NCBI GenBank assembly: GCA_014529385.2
Contig: CM043967.1
Location: forward strand, 11,298,001-11,362,000
DNA: 64,000 nt
From: Adiantum capillus-veneris
Taxonomy: Eukaryota > Streptophyta > Polypodiopsida > Polypodiales > Pteridaceae
Direction of reading: 5' to 3'
Part shown: in pieces, positions 1 through 10,223 of the stretch
How the letters are laid out: every line of letters starts with the position of its first letter
Numbering within the stretch: position 1 is the stretch's first letter
Notes under the pieces: model-generated
What the model saw: only the letters and a program-made list of their open reading frames with translations
What the model was told of the DNA's origin: nothing
Database searches by the model: none
Position numbers and translations under genes: made by a program

Positions 1-359
1 TTAGGTGCAATTGAAAAATTTTGTTTTCAAATGTTAGGCCTCTTAAAAACCTTCAAAGAACATCGAAACAGATACATGGACATATGTACAATGAGAATCT
101 ATACATATACATTTTCTAGAAAAAAGACTACTAGCTTGTTGAAGGCCTCAAAAATGTGTATGATCTCAAACTTAAAAGCCAGTTCATGGATTCTTATTAT
201 TTTTAGAGAACAATATTTTTTCATTTTGAAAATTTTAAGGGTAAAAGGTATATTAAAATGTTCCCTTATGTAATAGGACCTCAATGATATCCTATGCTCA
301 TGGTTTCTTAAAAAATAGCTAGTCTTAGAGCCAACTTTATTGAATGAGGTGACAAGACG
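1..359. other. AT-rich intergenic DNA, nothing recognised
   Basis: The short open frames on both strands here show no family motif and overlap each other. They look like chance ORFs in AT-rich sequence. Confidence 0.5.
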
Positions 360-770
360 CTTAAGTGGCTCAAACACAAAGCTAGTGTTAATTCTCTTTC
401 ACTATGCCTCTTTAATTCTCTCTTATGATTTTCTATGATGCTTGATTAGCTTGATCTTAACTAATTAGTGATTAATCCCACTCTAATCTTGTGTGTTTTC
501 CCAGTATTCTTTATGTGTGTATGTAGGTTTGATAAGAGAAAGGATGCTTGATAGATCTATGTGTGTGCACTTGTGATTAGTGTGTTGCATGATGGGATTA
601 GTCTTTGTCTCGTAGCTAGGTCTCATTTCATAGAGTCATCCTTCATGATATCATCATTAGCTCAATAATTGTGTGGTGTTTCCATGCCCTATCTAGTTAG
701 CTCATCACTTTGGATTGACATTTATGTGTTGTTCATTGGAGCTATGCTACGATGGTACCTCCAACGTCAA
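360..770 (+). repeat. Old LTR-like fragment, distant relative of the LTR end at 3.4-4.06 kb
   Basis: By eye this stretch shares order and phrasing with 3400-4057: repeated gtgattaatcc/attagtgtg words, then a tccatgccctaNct block, then a gctatgctaNNaTNgNNcc block near the end. No PBS follows it (the sequence after ccaac is gtcaagtata). I infer a truncated, heavily diverged LTR. The similarity is weak and not measured. Confidence 0.35.
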
Positions 771-1760
771 GTATAAGTCCTAGGGAACCAAAAATGAGAA
801 AAATTGTCCATTTGAGATGATGGGCATGCCTAAAATCAAGTTTTTTGCCCAGTTCAAGGTTGTCCAAATTTTATACACAATCTTTAGGCCTTAGCATTGC
901 AATGATTTGACTTTTGGATGCCAATTGCCCATGTTATACCCCTTTTCCACTTACTTCAGCATTTCTCTCTCAATTTTTCCACTTATTCCCCTTTTTCACT
1001 TACTTCAATAGATTTCTCTCAGTTTCCCTAGTTATATCCCTTTTTTACTTCATCAATTTTCTCTTGATTGTAGCTCTATCTAGAGATCTAATGATTCAAA
1101 TGACACCAAACTTGGTAGACCCTATCTATACACTGCATGCAATCAAGCCATAAGGTCAAAACAAAAAAATTGAGTCCGATATGTGAACTTCATATATTAG
1201 GCATGCCTAATATCCAAATAGCCCTTTGAAGTGTCCAATTTTCATGTTTTGTACATGGATGTGTTCTTGATGATAATTAAAGAGTATTGGTGTTTTCAAT
1301 TGTCCACAAGGAGTCTTAGGTCAAGATATGGATATTAGCCATACCTAATAGTGGCTTTGCAAGATTTGATACCACTTCAAGTGATTTTAGCACAAATGCA
1401 ATCCTAACAATATTTTACTTATCCCACTTAAATAGAAACTGAAAATCAACTGAGAATGAAGATGAAACCACAGTTTCTTTGAATCCACTTTTCTTACTTA
1501 GTGTTATCCTTACCAACTTGACACAAGTCTCAAAGGTCATCCACCATCCTTATCCTAACTAGCCTATAGTTACCAAGGTCCATGGTAAGGTTCCCCACTC
1601 CCAAGTACCCTACACAATCGGCAAGTTTCCTCACAATCGTGAAAACTTCGAACAAATTATTACTCTAGAGTAATCTAGAGGATGTAATGGACTTTACTTG
1701 TGTTTATTTTGGGGTTTTTTTTAGTCTAGGTTGCCTCATCTTCAATAAAGGTGCCAAAAT
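771..1760. other. Intergenic DNA without recognisable genes
   Basis: AT-rich unique-looking sequence. The ORF at 914-1153 is hydrophobic and pyrimidine-rich (repeated ttcccctttttcactt words at about 940-1050), which suggests low-complexity DNA and not a gene. Confidence 0.5.
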
Positions 1761-1762
1761 GT

Positions 1763-1900
1763 TGGTTGGCTACCAAGCCTCACCATATCAACAATGGCAG
1801 AGTAAATCCATAGACACTATTCTGCCAATCCATGGGACGTATTTGAACTAACTAGTGCATGAAGGCCACAAAAGGTGGCTATCCTCTTGGAAAACCCTTG
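1763..1900 (+). repeat. Dispersed repeat, second copy at 47449-47580
   Basis: Shares ggctaccaagcctcaccat at its start, then a tgNcaatccNtgggaNgta block and a ctaactagtgcatgNagg block in the same order and spacing as 47449-47580. Two diverged copies 45 kb apart indicate an unclassified dispersed repeat. The sequence after it (to about 2240) has no recognised coding content. Confidence 0.5.
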
Positions 1901-2379
1901 TCTACCTATTCCAATGTAAAAATCTCCAACCAGCCAAAGCTATTTTGCTTTTGTGCAAGCATCAAGTGATGACTTATAAAAGCTACAAGGCTACAATTTC
2001 ATTCAAACTTACCATACAAATTGACCATGCCATATTCAAAAGTCCCCATGATGTCAAATATCCATTTTGACACTTTGACAAAATTGTATCTAATAGTAGC
2101 AACCTATGTTTATAGGTCAATTTGTACATTAAAACATACACCTACTCAAGGTTTGTGTCGTCATTGTCTTCAAGTGAGTTTTCCTTCTCAACACAAGGCT
2201 TATCGCAAAACTCAACCATGGTGAAGAAGGAAATTGGGATAGCTATTATCACAGACCATGCAGGTGGTCATAGATGACCAAGGAGAAGAAATGGAAGTAG
2301 TGTTGCAACCAATCAAGGAGCAATGTTCGACTCCTCACTAAAACACTGGCAAATATATCTTTTAGCTTAATATAATATC

Positions 2380-2730
2380 TTTGCTAACGTTATGGGACAT
2401 GGAGATGGTGATAGAGGCTACCAAGATTTCTCTTGATGCGGGTATCAGTAGGTAATTAGCGCACTTAATTATAATAGTGGATTAGTTATAATTAATGGTA
2501 GATCAATACGAATAATTGCAAAAACCTTATCCCATGTGTTACACTTACCATTTGATTTGAAAACCCAACCATGCTCGACTGATCAAGTCAATGATTTCTT
2601 GAAGGAAAATCCACAAACTAAAATGAAAATAAAGGATGGGGGCCAAGGCATCCCAGTGTTTTCCCTAGAGTACATGCCAATCTATAAGTTCATGGTAAAT
2701 AAATTACTTTAAAAAGACCCTGCATATGTG
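2380..2730 (+). pseudogene. Decayed retroelement-like coding fragment of unknown function
   Basis: Reading + strand through about 2480-2710 gives an ordered stretch (NGRSIRIIAKTLSHVLHLPF, later FSLEYMPIYKFMVNKLL) that is more protein-like than the surrounding frames. Its G-x(3)-I/V-x(2)-I/T-x(4)-V-x(2)-L-x-L/F-P pattern recalls the N-terminal block of the additional ORF at 20.46 kb (GHKVEVVITKEIVVEALKFP). It is not flanked by intact frames and lacks a start. Assignment to that ORF family is inference from this short pattern. Confidence 0.3.
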
Positions 2731-2930
2731 TCCAAAAAACTCTTCAGTATACTGTTGTCTCAAACGAAGAACTCTCAGGCATAAAGTACTCTCAGCTCCA
2801 TATTGTTCAATAGTGTCCTAATTTAGATTGCCAATGTTAAAACCCAAAACTTTCTTAAAGCATGCTATGTATGGTTGTTTTTGTACTAGTAAACATGCAT
2901 TTGAGCACACGTAAATGTCATCAATGCATT

Positions 2931-4057
2931 TGTTAGCAGCGACTAACATAGGCTACCCAATTATGCAACAAGAGGGAGATGTGCTATGGATGTGCACAAT
3001 GTTTCCTACTCACTTTGTATAAAGTCTTGGGCTCATTGGGAGTTCCAAAGTTGTATATGCTAGCTAGAGGGCTCAAACTTAAACCCATAGTAGAAGAGAC
3101 TTCCAAAGTTGTATATGCTAGCTAAATTTGTATATGCTAGCTAGAGGGCTCAAACTTAAACCCATAGTAGAAGAGACTTCCAAAGTTGTATATGCTAGCT
3201 AAATTTGTATATGCTAGCTAGAGGGCTCAAACTTAAACCCATAGTAGAAGGGATTGTGGTGAAAGCCTTTATAAGGAAGCCTTTATGCAAGGAGGCTTTA
3301 TTCTTGAGTATCCACTCTTGAAGATCCACTTTTGAGATCTCTATCTCTCTTGAGTTTTCACTCTGTGGATGGCCTAGCCTTGAGCTTAATGCCCATGCTT
3401 AAGAGGCTAGTGCTAATCTATTTTAATTAGAGAAGCTTTCTTAATCTAATCTCTACTTTCTCATTATTCTACTTCTTCTCTATTCCATTATGTCATGAAG
3501 TAGTTTCACATTTCTCATTATTCTAGATTTGAGTATGTGTGATGACTTCTTGCAATTAACCACTCCTATCTTTCTATAAGCACTTGGTTTGCAATATTTA
3601 ACATCACTAATTAGGTTGATTCAGTTGGTTTTTAATCTTGTAATTAGTATGTGTGACCTATTGTTTGCTTGTCTGTGGATAGGTTTTATGAAACTCTAGC
3701 ACCACTCACCTTGTGTGTGTAGCTTTTGATGAAGTGCCTTGATTGGCATGTGGTGATTGGAGAGGCCAACACCAATGCAATTAGTGTATGCTTATCATTA
3801 GTGTGCTTTGGGTTTCTAGTCTATGGTAAGTTGGACTTTTGTGGGCTTAATGTGTGTAGGAGATGCTTGGTTGATGATGTGATTAGAGTTAGTGATTAAT
3901 GACTAATCTCTATTGCATTGGGTGAGGACACTCATGAATCCTCTCATTTGATACATCCGACACTTGTGCTTCCATGCCCTAGCTGGGTTGCCAATCATAG
4001 GATTGATAATTTTGTTGATCTTGGGTTGATTAGGCTATGCTAGAATTGCCCCCAACA
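2931..4057 (+). repeat. Putative LTR ending at an Athila/Tat-type PBS
   Basis: The right end is well supported: the LTR-like sequence stops in ...CCCAACA at 4057 and is followed by a primer-binding site. The left end is uncertain. TGTTAGCAGC at 2931 with CTAAC just after matches the hairpin-type LTR start seen at 23881, 53555 and 43849, but no polypurine tract precedes it and the rest does not resemble those LTRs. A 77-bp tandem array lies inside. No second copy of this LTR was found in the window, so it may be solo or the 5' LTR of a gutted element. Confidence 0.45.
3045..3256 (+). repeat. 77-bp direct tandem repeat, about 2.7 units
   Basis: Units start at 3045, 3103 and 3180 (ccaaagttgtatatgctagc). 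The second unit is 77 bp. The first is 58 bp because it lacks a 19-bp internal duplication of the tatatgctagcta word. The units are nearly identical, so the array is young compared with its surroundings. Confidence 0.85.
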
Positions 4058-4059
4058 TT

Positions 4060-4077
4060 TGGCGCCGTTGCTGGGGA
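4060..4077 (+). other. Primer-binding site, TGGCGCCGTTGC type
   Basis: TGGCGCCGTTGCTGGGGA lies two bases after the LTR end CCCAACA. This is the PBS type used by plant Athila/Tat-related Ty3/gypsy elements (TGGCGCCGTTGCCGGGGA, complementary to the 3' end of tRNA-Asp), with one mismatch visible. It fixes the polarity: internal sequence lies to the right. Confidence 0.75.
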
Positions 4078-4116
4078 TCGATAACCTAAGCTTGTGAGTA
4101 TAGGATGTCATTAGGA

Positions 4117-4240
4117 AAAATTTGGATTCACAAAGGGGCCCTTTAAGGAGTTTGTTTGTAAAAATTTATCCATGCGCGTGTTTTGGTAGAGAGAGGTAAA
4201 TTCAAACTCCTTAAAGGGCCCCTTTGTGAGTCCAAATTTT
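4117..4240. mobile_element. Short foldback MITE (124 bp)
   Basis: The inverted terminal repeats are about 38 bp: aaaatttggattcacaaagg... at the left and its reverse complement ending ...gtgagtccaaatttt at the right, with cacaaaggggccctttaagg as the shared core. The middle carries aaaatttatccatgcgcgtg and ttggtagagagaggtaaa, which match the inner part of the right arm of the 438-bp MITE at 29321-29758. It therefore looks like a deletion derivative of that family. No transposase; no clear target-site duplication. Confidence 0.85.
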
Positions 4241-6480
4241 GTCTAGTGTTAGAATAGAGTAATTTCACTACTAATTTCAACGATTTTTGAGTGTGTGTGT
4301 GTAACTCAATTTTGGTTTGATTTGATGATGTTGAGCAAGTAATTGAAGCTAATTGTTGAGTTATAAATACCCCAAACCCCCAATTTCACTAAATTTATAC
4401 TAACCCTTACTAATTTCACTACATTTCCATGCTAATTGTGCTAATTCCATGCTAATTTTTGACTAACTTTGCTAACCTAACCGCTAACATTTTGATGTAT
4501 AATGTATGATTAATCCCCTTGTAAGAGGTTGAATCATCACTCTAATCAAGTTAATTGTGCTAATTTATGCCCAATTTGATGATTTGAGTGTTTGATTTTT
4601 GATCTACAATGGTCAATTTTGGAGCCGATTTGATGGTGCACACACTTGTGTGTGCATGATGGAATCATCACGTGGATGAAGAATTAGCTTGAATGCAATC
4701 AATTGTAGGTGCATTGAACTACACCATTCAATTTTTGAGTGGTTAATTTGATTCCAATGTGTTGCTAATTTATTGCTAAAATCAAGTGTGTAAATCAACT
4801 GACATACTTTGAATGACTAATTTGATTGTTTTGGAATGAAATTGATGGTCAATTTTGACTAATTAATGATGTATGTATCAAGATTGAGCTTGATTTGCAA
4901 CAAGAAATCATGTGTGTGCATAAATATCATTGTGTGTATAATGCACCAAAGAGGAAAAAAACTGCCAAAAAATTCAAGGGTGTGCGCACCTAAACTTGAG
5001 TGTGTGCATGCATAGAAATTGATGGGATTGATGATAAATGGTTATGCAATCATGTAATTGAAGTGTATGCTAAGCTGATTCAATCATTGGATAAGCGTAA
5101 TTGCCAAAAAAATGAGCAAAATTTGAGTGTGTGCGCCCATCCAAGACCACTTGATTTTCAATGATTGATGGCCAATTGGGGAACCCAAATGATTTTTAAT
5201 TGTGAATTGTGCATGCAAAGTGTGTGCAATCATTATAAGCCTAGATTCATCGCCAATTGAGAAAAATTTGATCATTTGTGCTTAAGTTTTAAGTATGTTC
5301 ATTGCTTGATTGGGTAAAAATAGTGCTAAATTTTTTCTAGAGATTAAGCATGCATGCATTCACTTATGCTTGATTGAGTTTGAAATTTGAGCATGAAAAT
5401 GTGAAATTGATGGATTAGTTGCATAAAATTTTGCTTAAATTTAGGTGTGTGTGCCAATCAATGGCATGTGCAATCCAATATGTGAATGAATAATTGGTAA
5501 CTTTTAACAAATATGATGATGATAGGGCCAAATAATTGATGGGTGTATCACAAATTGCCTTTGGGAATCGAGATAAATCACTCAATTGGTACTCAATTGT
5601 GTAGATTTTTAGTGTATTGTCATGCTAATGATTGATCAATGTGATGAACATGGCAATGTTGCATTTATTTGTGTGTGTAATTGTGCCCAAAATTCAAATG
5701 TATGTGGCCTCACACCCCAAAATGACAAATCCAATTGATTTGGATGATTAGGGCTTTGAGATATATGCAATGATTAAAAACCGGGTTTGAATTGACCAAT
5801 GTTTTGTGCCAATTTGGTTTGCGTAATTGTGGATAATGATATGAGTAACTTAGTTGTGACGATCGATAAAATGCTTTGATTTTGTGGAGGAGAGGATGTG
5901 TGCAATTAAATGTCAAAAATACATTGATCACTTGAGTGTAACTTCAACCAACATTTGAACTTGACATAAGAAAATTGAGCATTCATGTATTCCAATTGAA
6001 AGCATGTGGATGGGTATTGTGCTTAATTTTTCCATTATTTAGGTGTATAGCAATCAATGGCACCACATATCCAGTTGAGAATGTATGTTTGGTGCTTATC
6101 ACTAATCATAAGGATTAGAAGATCTAGAGTGATGTGTCTCATTGGTTCTTTTTTTTTTGTGAACCAATTGAGTACAAATAAAATAGAGTTGACTTGTGTG
6201 CATTACAATGCCAATTATGGGAATTTTTGCATTGGATTGTGTGCTTTCATGGTACCAAAATTGAGAATGAATGGATGAACAAAACCGAATGGAGAAACCC
6301 AGTTTTATTTTAATGATTGTGATTGGTGAAGATGAGAAACTCATTATGCAATTTCCCTTGCTTCTCATACTTCCCTCTCCCTTAATCACCTGGCTCAATA
6401 TCATTTGAATACACTTATGCTAGTGAGAACCCCTCTTATGAAGTTTTTTTTTCAAAAAAAAATTAATAACAAAAGTCAAA
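4241..6480. other. AT-rich leader-like region without genes
   Basis: This is the internal side of the PBS at 4060, so it is probably the long 5' leader of a gutted Athila/Tat-like element. It is full of degenerate words such as caattgatgg, ttgtgtgtgc and aaattgatgatt repeated irregularly. The short ORFs at 4613, 5084, 5710 and 6102 (minus) and 6057 (plus) overlap on opposite strands and show no family motif. Confidence 0.45.
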
Positions 6481-7080
6481 AATGAAACCTTGGCCCCACA
6501 TGGCCGCAGGCCCCTCGCTCGTCGTGACCCTCTCTACAGGAAGTCAAACACATACACTCGGCTAAGTCGGCTTTGGTTGAGCCCACAGCTCTTGGCCGCT
6601 TTCAATGCCTCAAACCCCGCCACACAACCTGCTCAGTGTTGCGACTGTGAGTCTGTGAGCATTACCGACTATGGACCCCACACACACAGCCTTTCCAAAA
6701 TTCCTGGGCCTCGAGTCCTCGACCTATAACTGGTTTCTCTCCCTCGCAGGTAGTTATGGCACGAGCCTCACATGGGCCACTTGCCACTACTTTCGGCTGT
6801 AGCTAGCCCTTCAAAAGCAATTTGTCAAGCTGCAGGCCTATTGATCTTGCCCACGTGTTGTTTGTCGATGAGCGTGCACACTGCATTGATGATGCCTTGC
6901 AAATCCAGGTCGTGCTGACCCCACAAGCCCACCCAACTGGTCCTACCTTGCCCTATTGATGCTCACCAATCCCACCACTTGCCTCAGGACTCCGTAGTCT
7001 AGACTCTGACGCAATCCCAGACCCACCTACAACGCACCCCTTTAGCAGGTTTCAATTTTTGTCTCTCCCTAGACTGCGAG
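6481..7080. other. GC-rich island of unknown origin
   Basis: Base composition changes sharply to GC-rich DNA (for example cacatggccgcaggcccctc) between an A/T-run boundary near 6445-6475 and poly-T near 7110. Open frames such as 6490-6729 (+) are short and show no domain. A ctccctcgcag/gt junction near 6750 resembles a splice acceptor. It could be a captured host fragment or part of a transposon; I cannot tell. Confidence 0.4.
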
Positions 7081-7675
7081 ATGTCGACCCAGCAGATGGT
7101 GACAAAGTGTTTTTTTTTTTAAACAAACATAAATAAGTTTAAAAAAACAAAAGAAAAGGGGGGTGACAAGAGTGTTCTCACCGTTATTCCCCTTCAAAAC
7201 TTTAGAAGGGTGCACAATAAATTGATAACTCCTTGTTTTTGACAAATTTATGCATGAATGAGGGGATTTTGACTTGCTCAAGACTACTTTCATGCTCCAT
7301 TTGAGTATCAAATTCCTTTGGACATTAATGAATGAGCTATGCATATACCAAAAAAACAAACATCCTTTGCTATGTATGCTAAATGTGTTATGTACAAAGA
7401 AATGTGTAAGCGAAGATAGAGTGTGCTTTGGTTGTGTGAATACTTCTATGCATAAACAAAATTCATCGTACACTTTTTTGCCTTATGCATTGAATTAGTG
7501 TCACCTTTCATTGAAAACTTGGATGCACAAAAAAAGAGAATTCTTCTTTGGGATATGCATGCAGGCATTAGAGCCGCATTGGTTTATGAGTTGATGCTTG
7601 GTCGAGATATGTTATGCTTGGAATTGACTAGCTTGTTATATTTTAATGCTTGAATTGAATGAAAAATGATTGAAT
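7081..7675. other. AT-rich DNA, nothing recognised
   Basis: Overlapping short ORFs on both strands (7069-7473 minus, 7274-7498 plus) have no identifiable motif. Homopolymer A/T runs lie at 7110-7165. Confidence 0.45.
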
Positions 7676-7865
7676 AACAGCTTTTAAGGGCACGTATATT
7701 TGGGAAATCTTGACTCTTGGCATGAGTCTTTAATTTTGCTTCTCTTATTAAGAGAGAGTGGAGAGTTTCTCGACTAATCAAGACTACCCATCCTTGACTT
7801 GCAACCTGAGCCAGCCCCCACTTTCTGCCCCACACTCACACTCTTTAGCTTGTTTTCTAATTACT
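7676..7865 (-). repeat. Isolated fragment of element C LTR
   Basis: Matches 25060-25245 and 28565-28755 of the element C LTRs: cttttaagggcNcgtatatt, tggcatgagtctNtaatttN, agagttttctcgacta-like and cttgacttgcaacctgagcc words in the same order, ending at agcttgttttctaattacta. Only about 190 bp of the ~2-kb LTR is present, in the same orientation relative to the window as those LTRs. This is either a truncated solo LTR or a captured piece. Confidence 0.75.
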
Positions 7866-7959
7866 ACTCAATCCGACTGGAGAGTATGCTTTAAAAGTTG
7901 TATGAACCAGTGGGTAAGCTTAAGGACACATTGAGGTAAAAATTTGAAGAGTTTGCAAA

Positions 7960-8870
7960 AACTTAGATTATTTACTTTTTCTTGACATTTTAGGCAAAAT
8001 TAAGTTTTGACTTGATTCATAGGCTTAAAATAGCTCATGAAAAGACTCTCCAATGAAAAAGTGCAAAAAAGTGTTCATTTTAGGCCTAAAGTAAATAATC
8101 ACGATTATTTACTTTTAGCTCAAAACTGACCAAGGTTGATACCAGTTACTCATTGTATGTGTACAAACAAACTCAATGAAACTTGATTCATAGGCTTATA
8201 TTGATGTGATAGACATGTGTATATGCTCAATTGACCAAAAAGATGCAAAAATTTTCCAGAAGTAAATAATTATGATTATTTACGTCTGCCCCATTTTTCA
8301 ACTTTTTTGACCAAGTTAGCATACCACTAGCTTTACCATGTTATAATAAGTCCACAAATCAAATTTGGTAAGATTTGGATCACTGGATTGAAAATTGTGA
8401 CCAAATTTTCAGAGTCAGTTTGCAAATACAAAGTTGATGACCATTTGAACCAAAAATTATCCAAACTTGATGAAACTTGGCTAGGGAGTTTAAGTTGAGA
8501 TACTTAGCATATCTGTGTCAAGATTGGGATTAAAAAAACTTAAAAAAAATAGATGGAGTGAATAATCGCGATTATCGACATCTGCTACAAAAATTGATTA
8601 TCTTGCACATTCGAATATAACATAAGGTCAAGCATATCAAGTAGACCACACAAATCAATTTTGGTTTGGATCACAAAAGTGAGACGTAAGTCAGATTCTT
8701 GAAAACTGAGTCTGCGAACACAAAATAATTGCTAAACTTGAACTTAGTGAAACTTGTCCAGGGACCTTAACTGGTTGTATACTTGGCACATCAAGCCAAA
8801 AAGTGCAAAAAATTGAGAAAAGTAAATAATCGTGATTATTTACTACTGCTACACAGAGACACCAATTTTG
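7960..8870. repeat. Diverged ~265-295-bp tandem repeat, each unit with a 22-nt dyad
   Basis: Near-palindromes of the form TAAATAATCGCGATTATTTA occur at 8091-8112, 8262-8283, 8558-8579 and 8822-8843, with a half site at 7967. The centre varies (CGCG, CACG, TATG, CGTG). DNA between them is also repeated but diverged: a caaatcaaNtttggt block, a gagtcNgNNtgcNaaNacaaa block and a cttNgtgaaacttg block recur in order. The array ends about 450 bp before the first ORF of element A. A related array lies at 19560-20170. Confidence 0.8.
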
Positions 8871-9197
8871 ACTTTTGAACTTGTACAGTGTTAGACCAAC
8901 ATAATACAAGGCCACCGGGCAATTTTGCGTTCAATCGGATCCAAATTGGTACATGTTCACTCAATTTTTAGGTTGCAGATTAGTCCTTTGATTTTTTACA
9001 AAAGGGAAATCTGAAAGTCTCAACTGTTGACTCATGTAGCTCGACCAATCACAATAGTTAGCAAAAACTATACAATCTTTGTGAAAGAATAGCTAACTTG
9101 ATCAAAATTGATACAGGAATCAGGTTGCAGACAAGGAATTGGCAGCTTGATGGAAGTTGCAATCAAGTCAAGTGGAAGAAATTGACAGCAAGTCAAT

Positions 9198-9210
9198 GCA
9201 ACGGTAAGTA
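9198..9210 (+). promoter_or_regulatory. Candidate 5' splice site upstream of the element A ORFs
   Basis: AACG|GTAAGT matches the plant 5' splice consensus, with the GT at 9204-9205. It lies about 100 bp before the ATG at 9303 and could allow splicing of a retroelement leader to a downstream ORF. Inference only; a 6-base donor match occurs by chance. Confidence 0.25.
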
Positions 9211-9302
9211 CTCTATCCAGGGCTTCACAAGCCTCTGGTCGTATACTAGGAAACCAAGGCATATTTGGAGAAACCTCCAGTAGAGTATCCACCAAATAAA
9301 GT

Positions 9303-10150
9303 GTGAATCAAGGCAATCCCTTGCACACTATCCTTGAAGAAGTTTCAGACACTTTTTTAGATTCAACATATGAAATGTCTTCCTACTCGACTCACTCACA
9401 AACCGGAACGACAGTGCGATATAAGCATATACTCTCTTTTTATAAGACTAATCGCCATGGAGCTCAGGTTTACCTGGATCCTAATGAAGAGTATGCTATT
9501 TGCATTGATGACCATGGTATTGAGTTCAAAGAGGAAATCAGGGCAAACAAACAAGGAAAAATGTACATGGATAGAAACAGAACCCAGTATTTACAAGTCG
9601 AAAACCCCGACGTGATAGACAAATGGGGGTTAGAAGTAAACACCATAATTCCAGATATGGAAGCTAAAGAAGGACCACCAACTTTAGAATTTGAGGGATA
9701 CGATCAAGTTGATTTGAAGCCTTTAAAATGGTTAGTACGGATAATCCTAGGATCGGGGTCTATTGTTGGGAGGATAGAAACGTCAAAGATCTTCTATGGA
9801 CTTTGCATGCCAAATCAATACAACTAACACCCATGAAGATCATCTATATCTTCAAGATCAAAGATAAGGGATCAGCAGATCTACCCACCTACTTGTTTAG
9901 GGATTGTTATAACAAAAACTTTGTTATGATGATTCCTGAGGAGGTGGAACAAACCAAATACCAAGGGTACTCCATAAGGGCTTGGATATTGGGCCAAGGA
10001 CCAGAAACTATTCCAAGAGATGAACACCGTGAGAGATCTTCTACGAGTAATGTCAAGAAACCAGGAATCATCTCATCACGTAGAAAACCGGGTGACACTA
10101 AAGCCAGTCCAGGGCTACATGAGTCACTATGTCCAAGAGACTGGTTTTAA
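9303..10150 (+). pseudogene. ORF upstream of gag in element A, unknown function
   Basis: Two overlapping frames (9303-9827 and 9728-10150) read as one ancestral protein of about 280 aa with a frameshift near 9730-9745. It is rich in charged and aromatic residues (DPNEEYAICIDDHGIEFKEE, later LPTYLFRDCYNKNFVMMIPE). I see no zinc knuckle, catalytic motif, signal peptide or membrane segment. It sits 74 bp upstream of the gag ATG on the same strand, so it may be the true N-terminus of gag or an accessory ORF like the one upstream of gag in Ogre elements. I do not recognise the family. Confidence 0.5.
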
Positions 10151-10223
10151 GGACTTGGAACAGGATTGCCAGGAGACCGGGAGTTGAACCAAATTGACAT
10201 GTCAGACCAGCTAATTTTCAGAA

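Noticed and set aside
3045-3256. CRISPR-like array
   Set aside because: The 77-bp repeats are contiguous without spacers and lie in plant retroelement DNA.
6490-6729. Host gene exon in the GC-rich island
   Set aside because: Short frame without domain or consistent splice sites; kept only as a composition anomaly.
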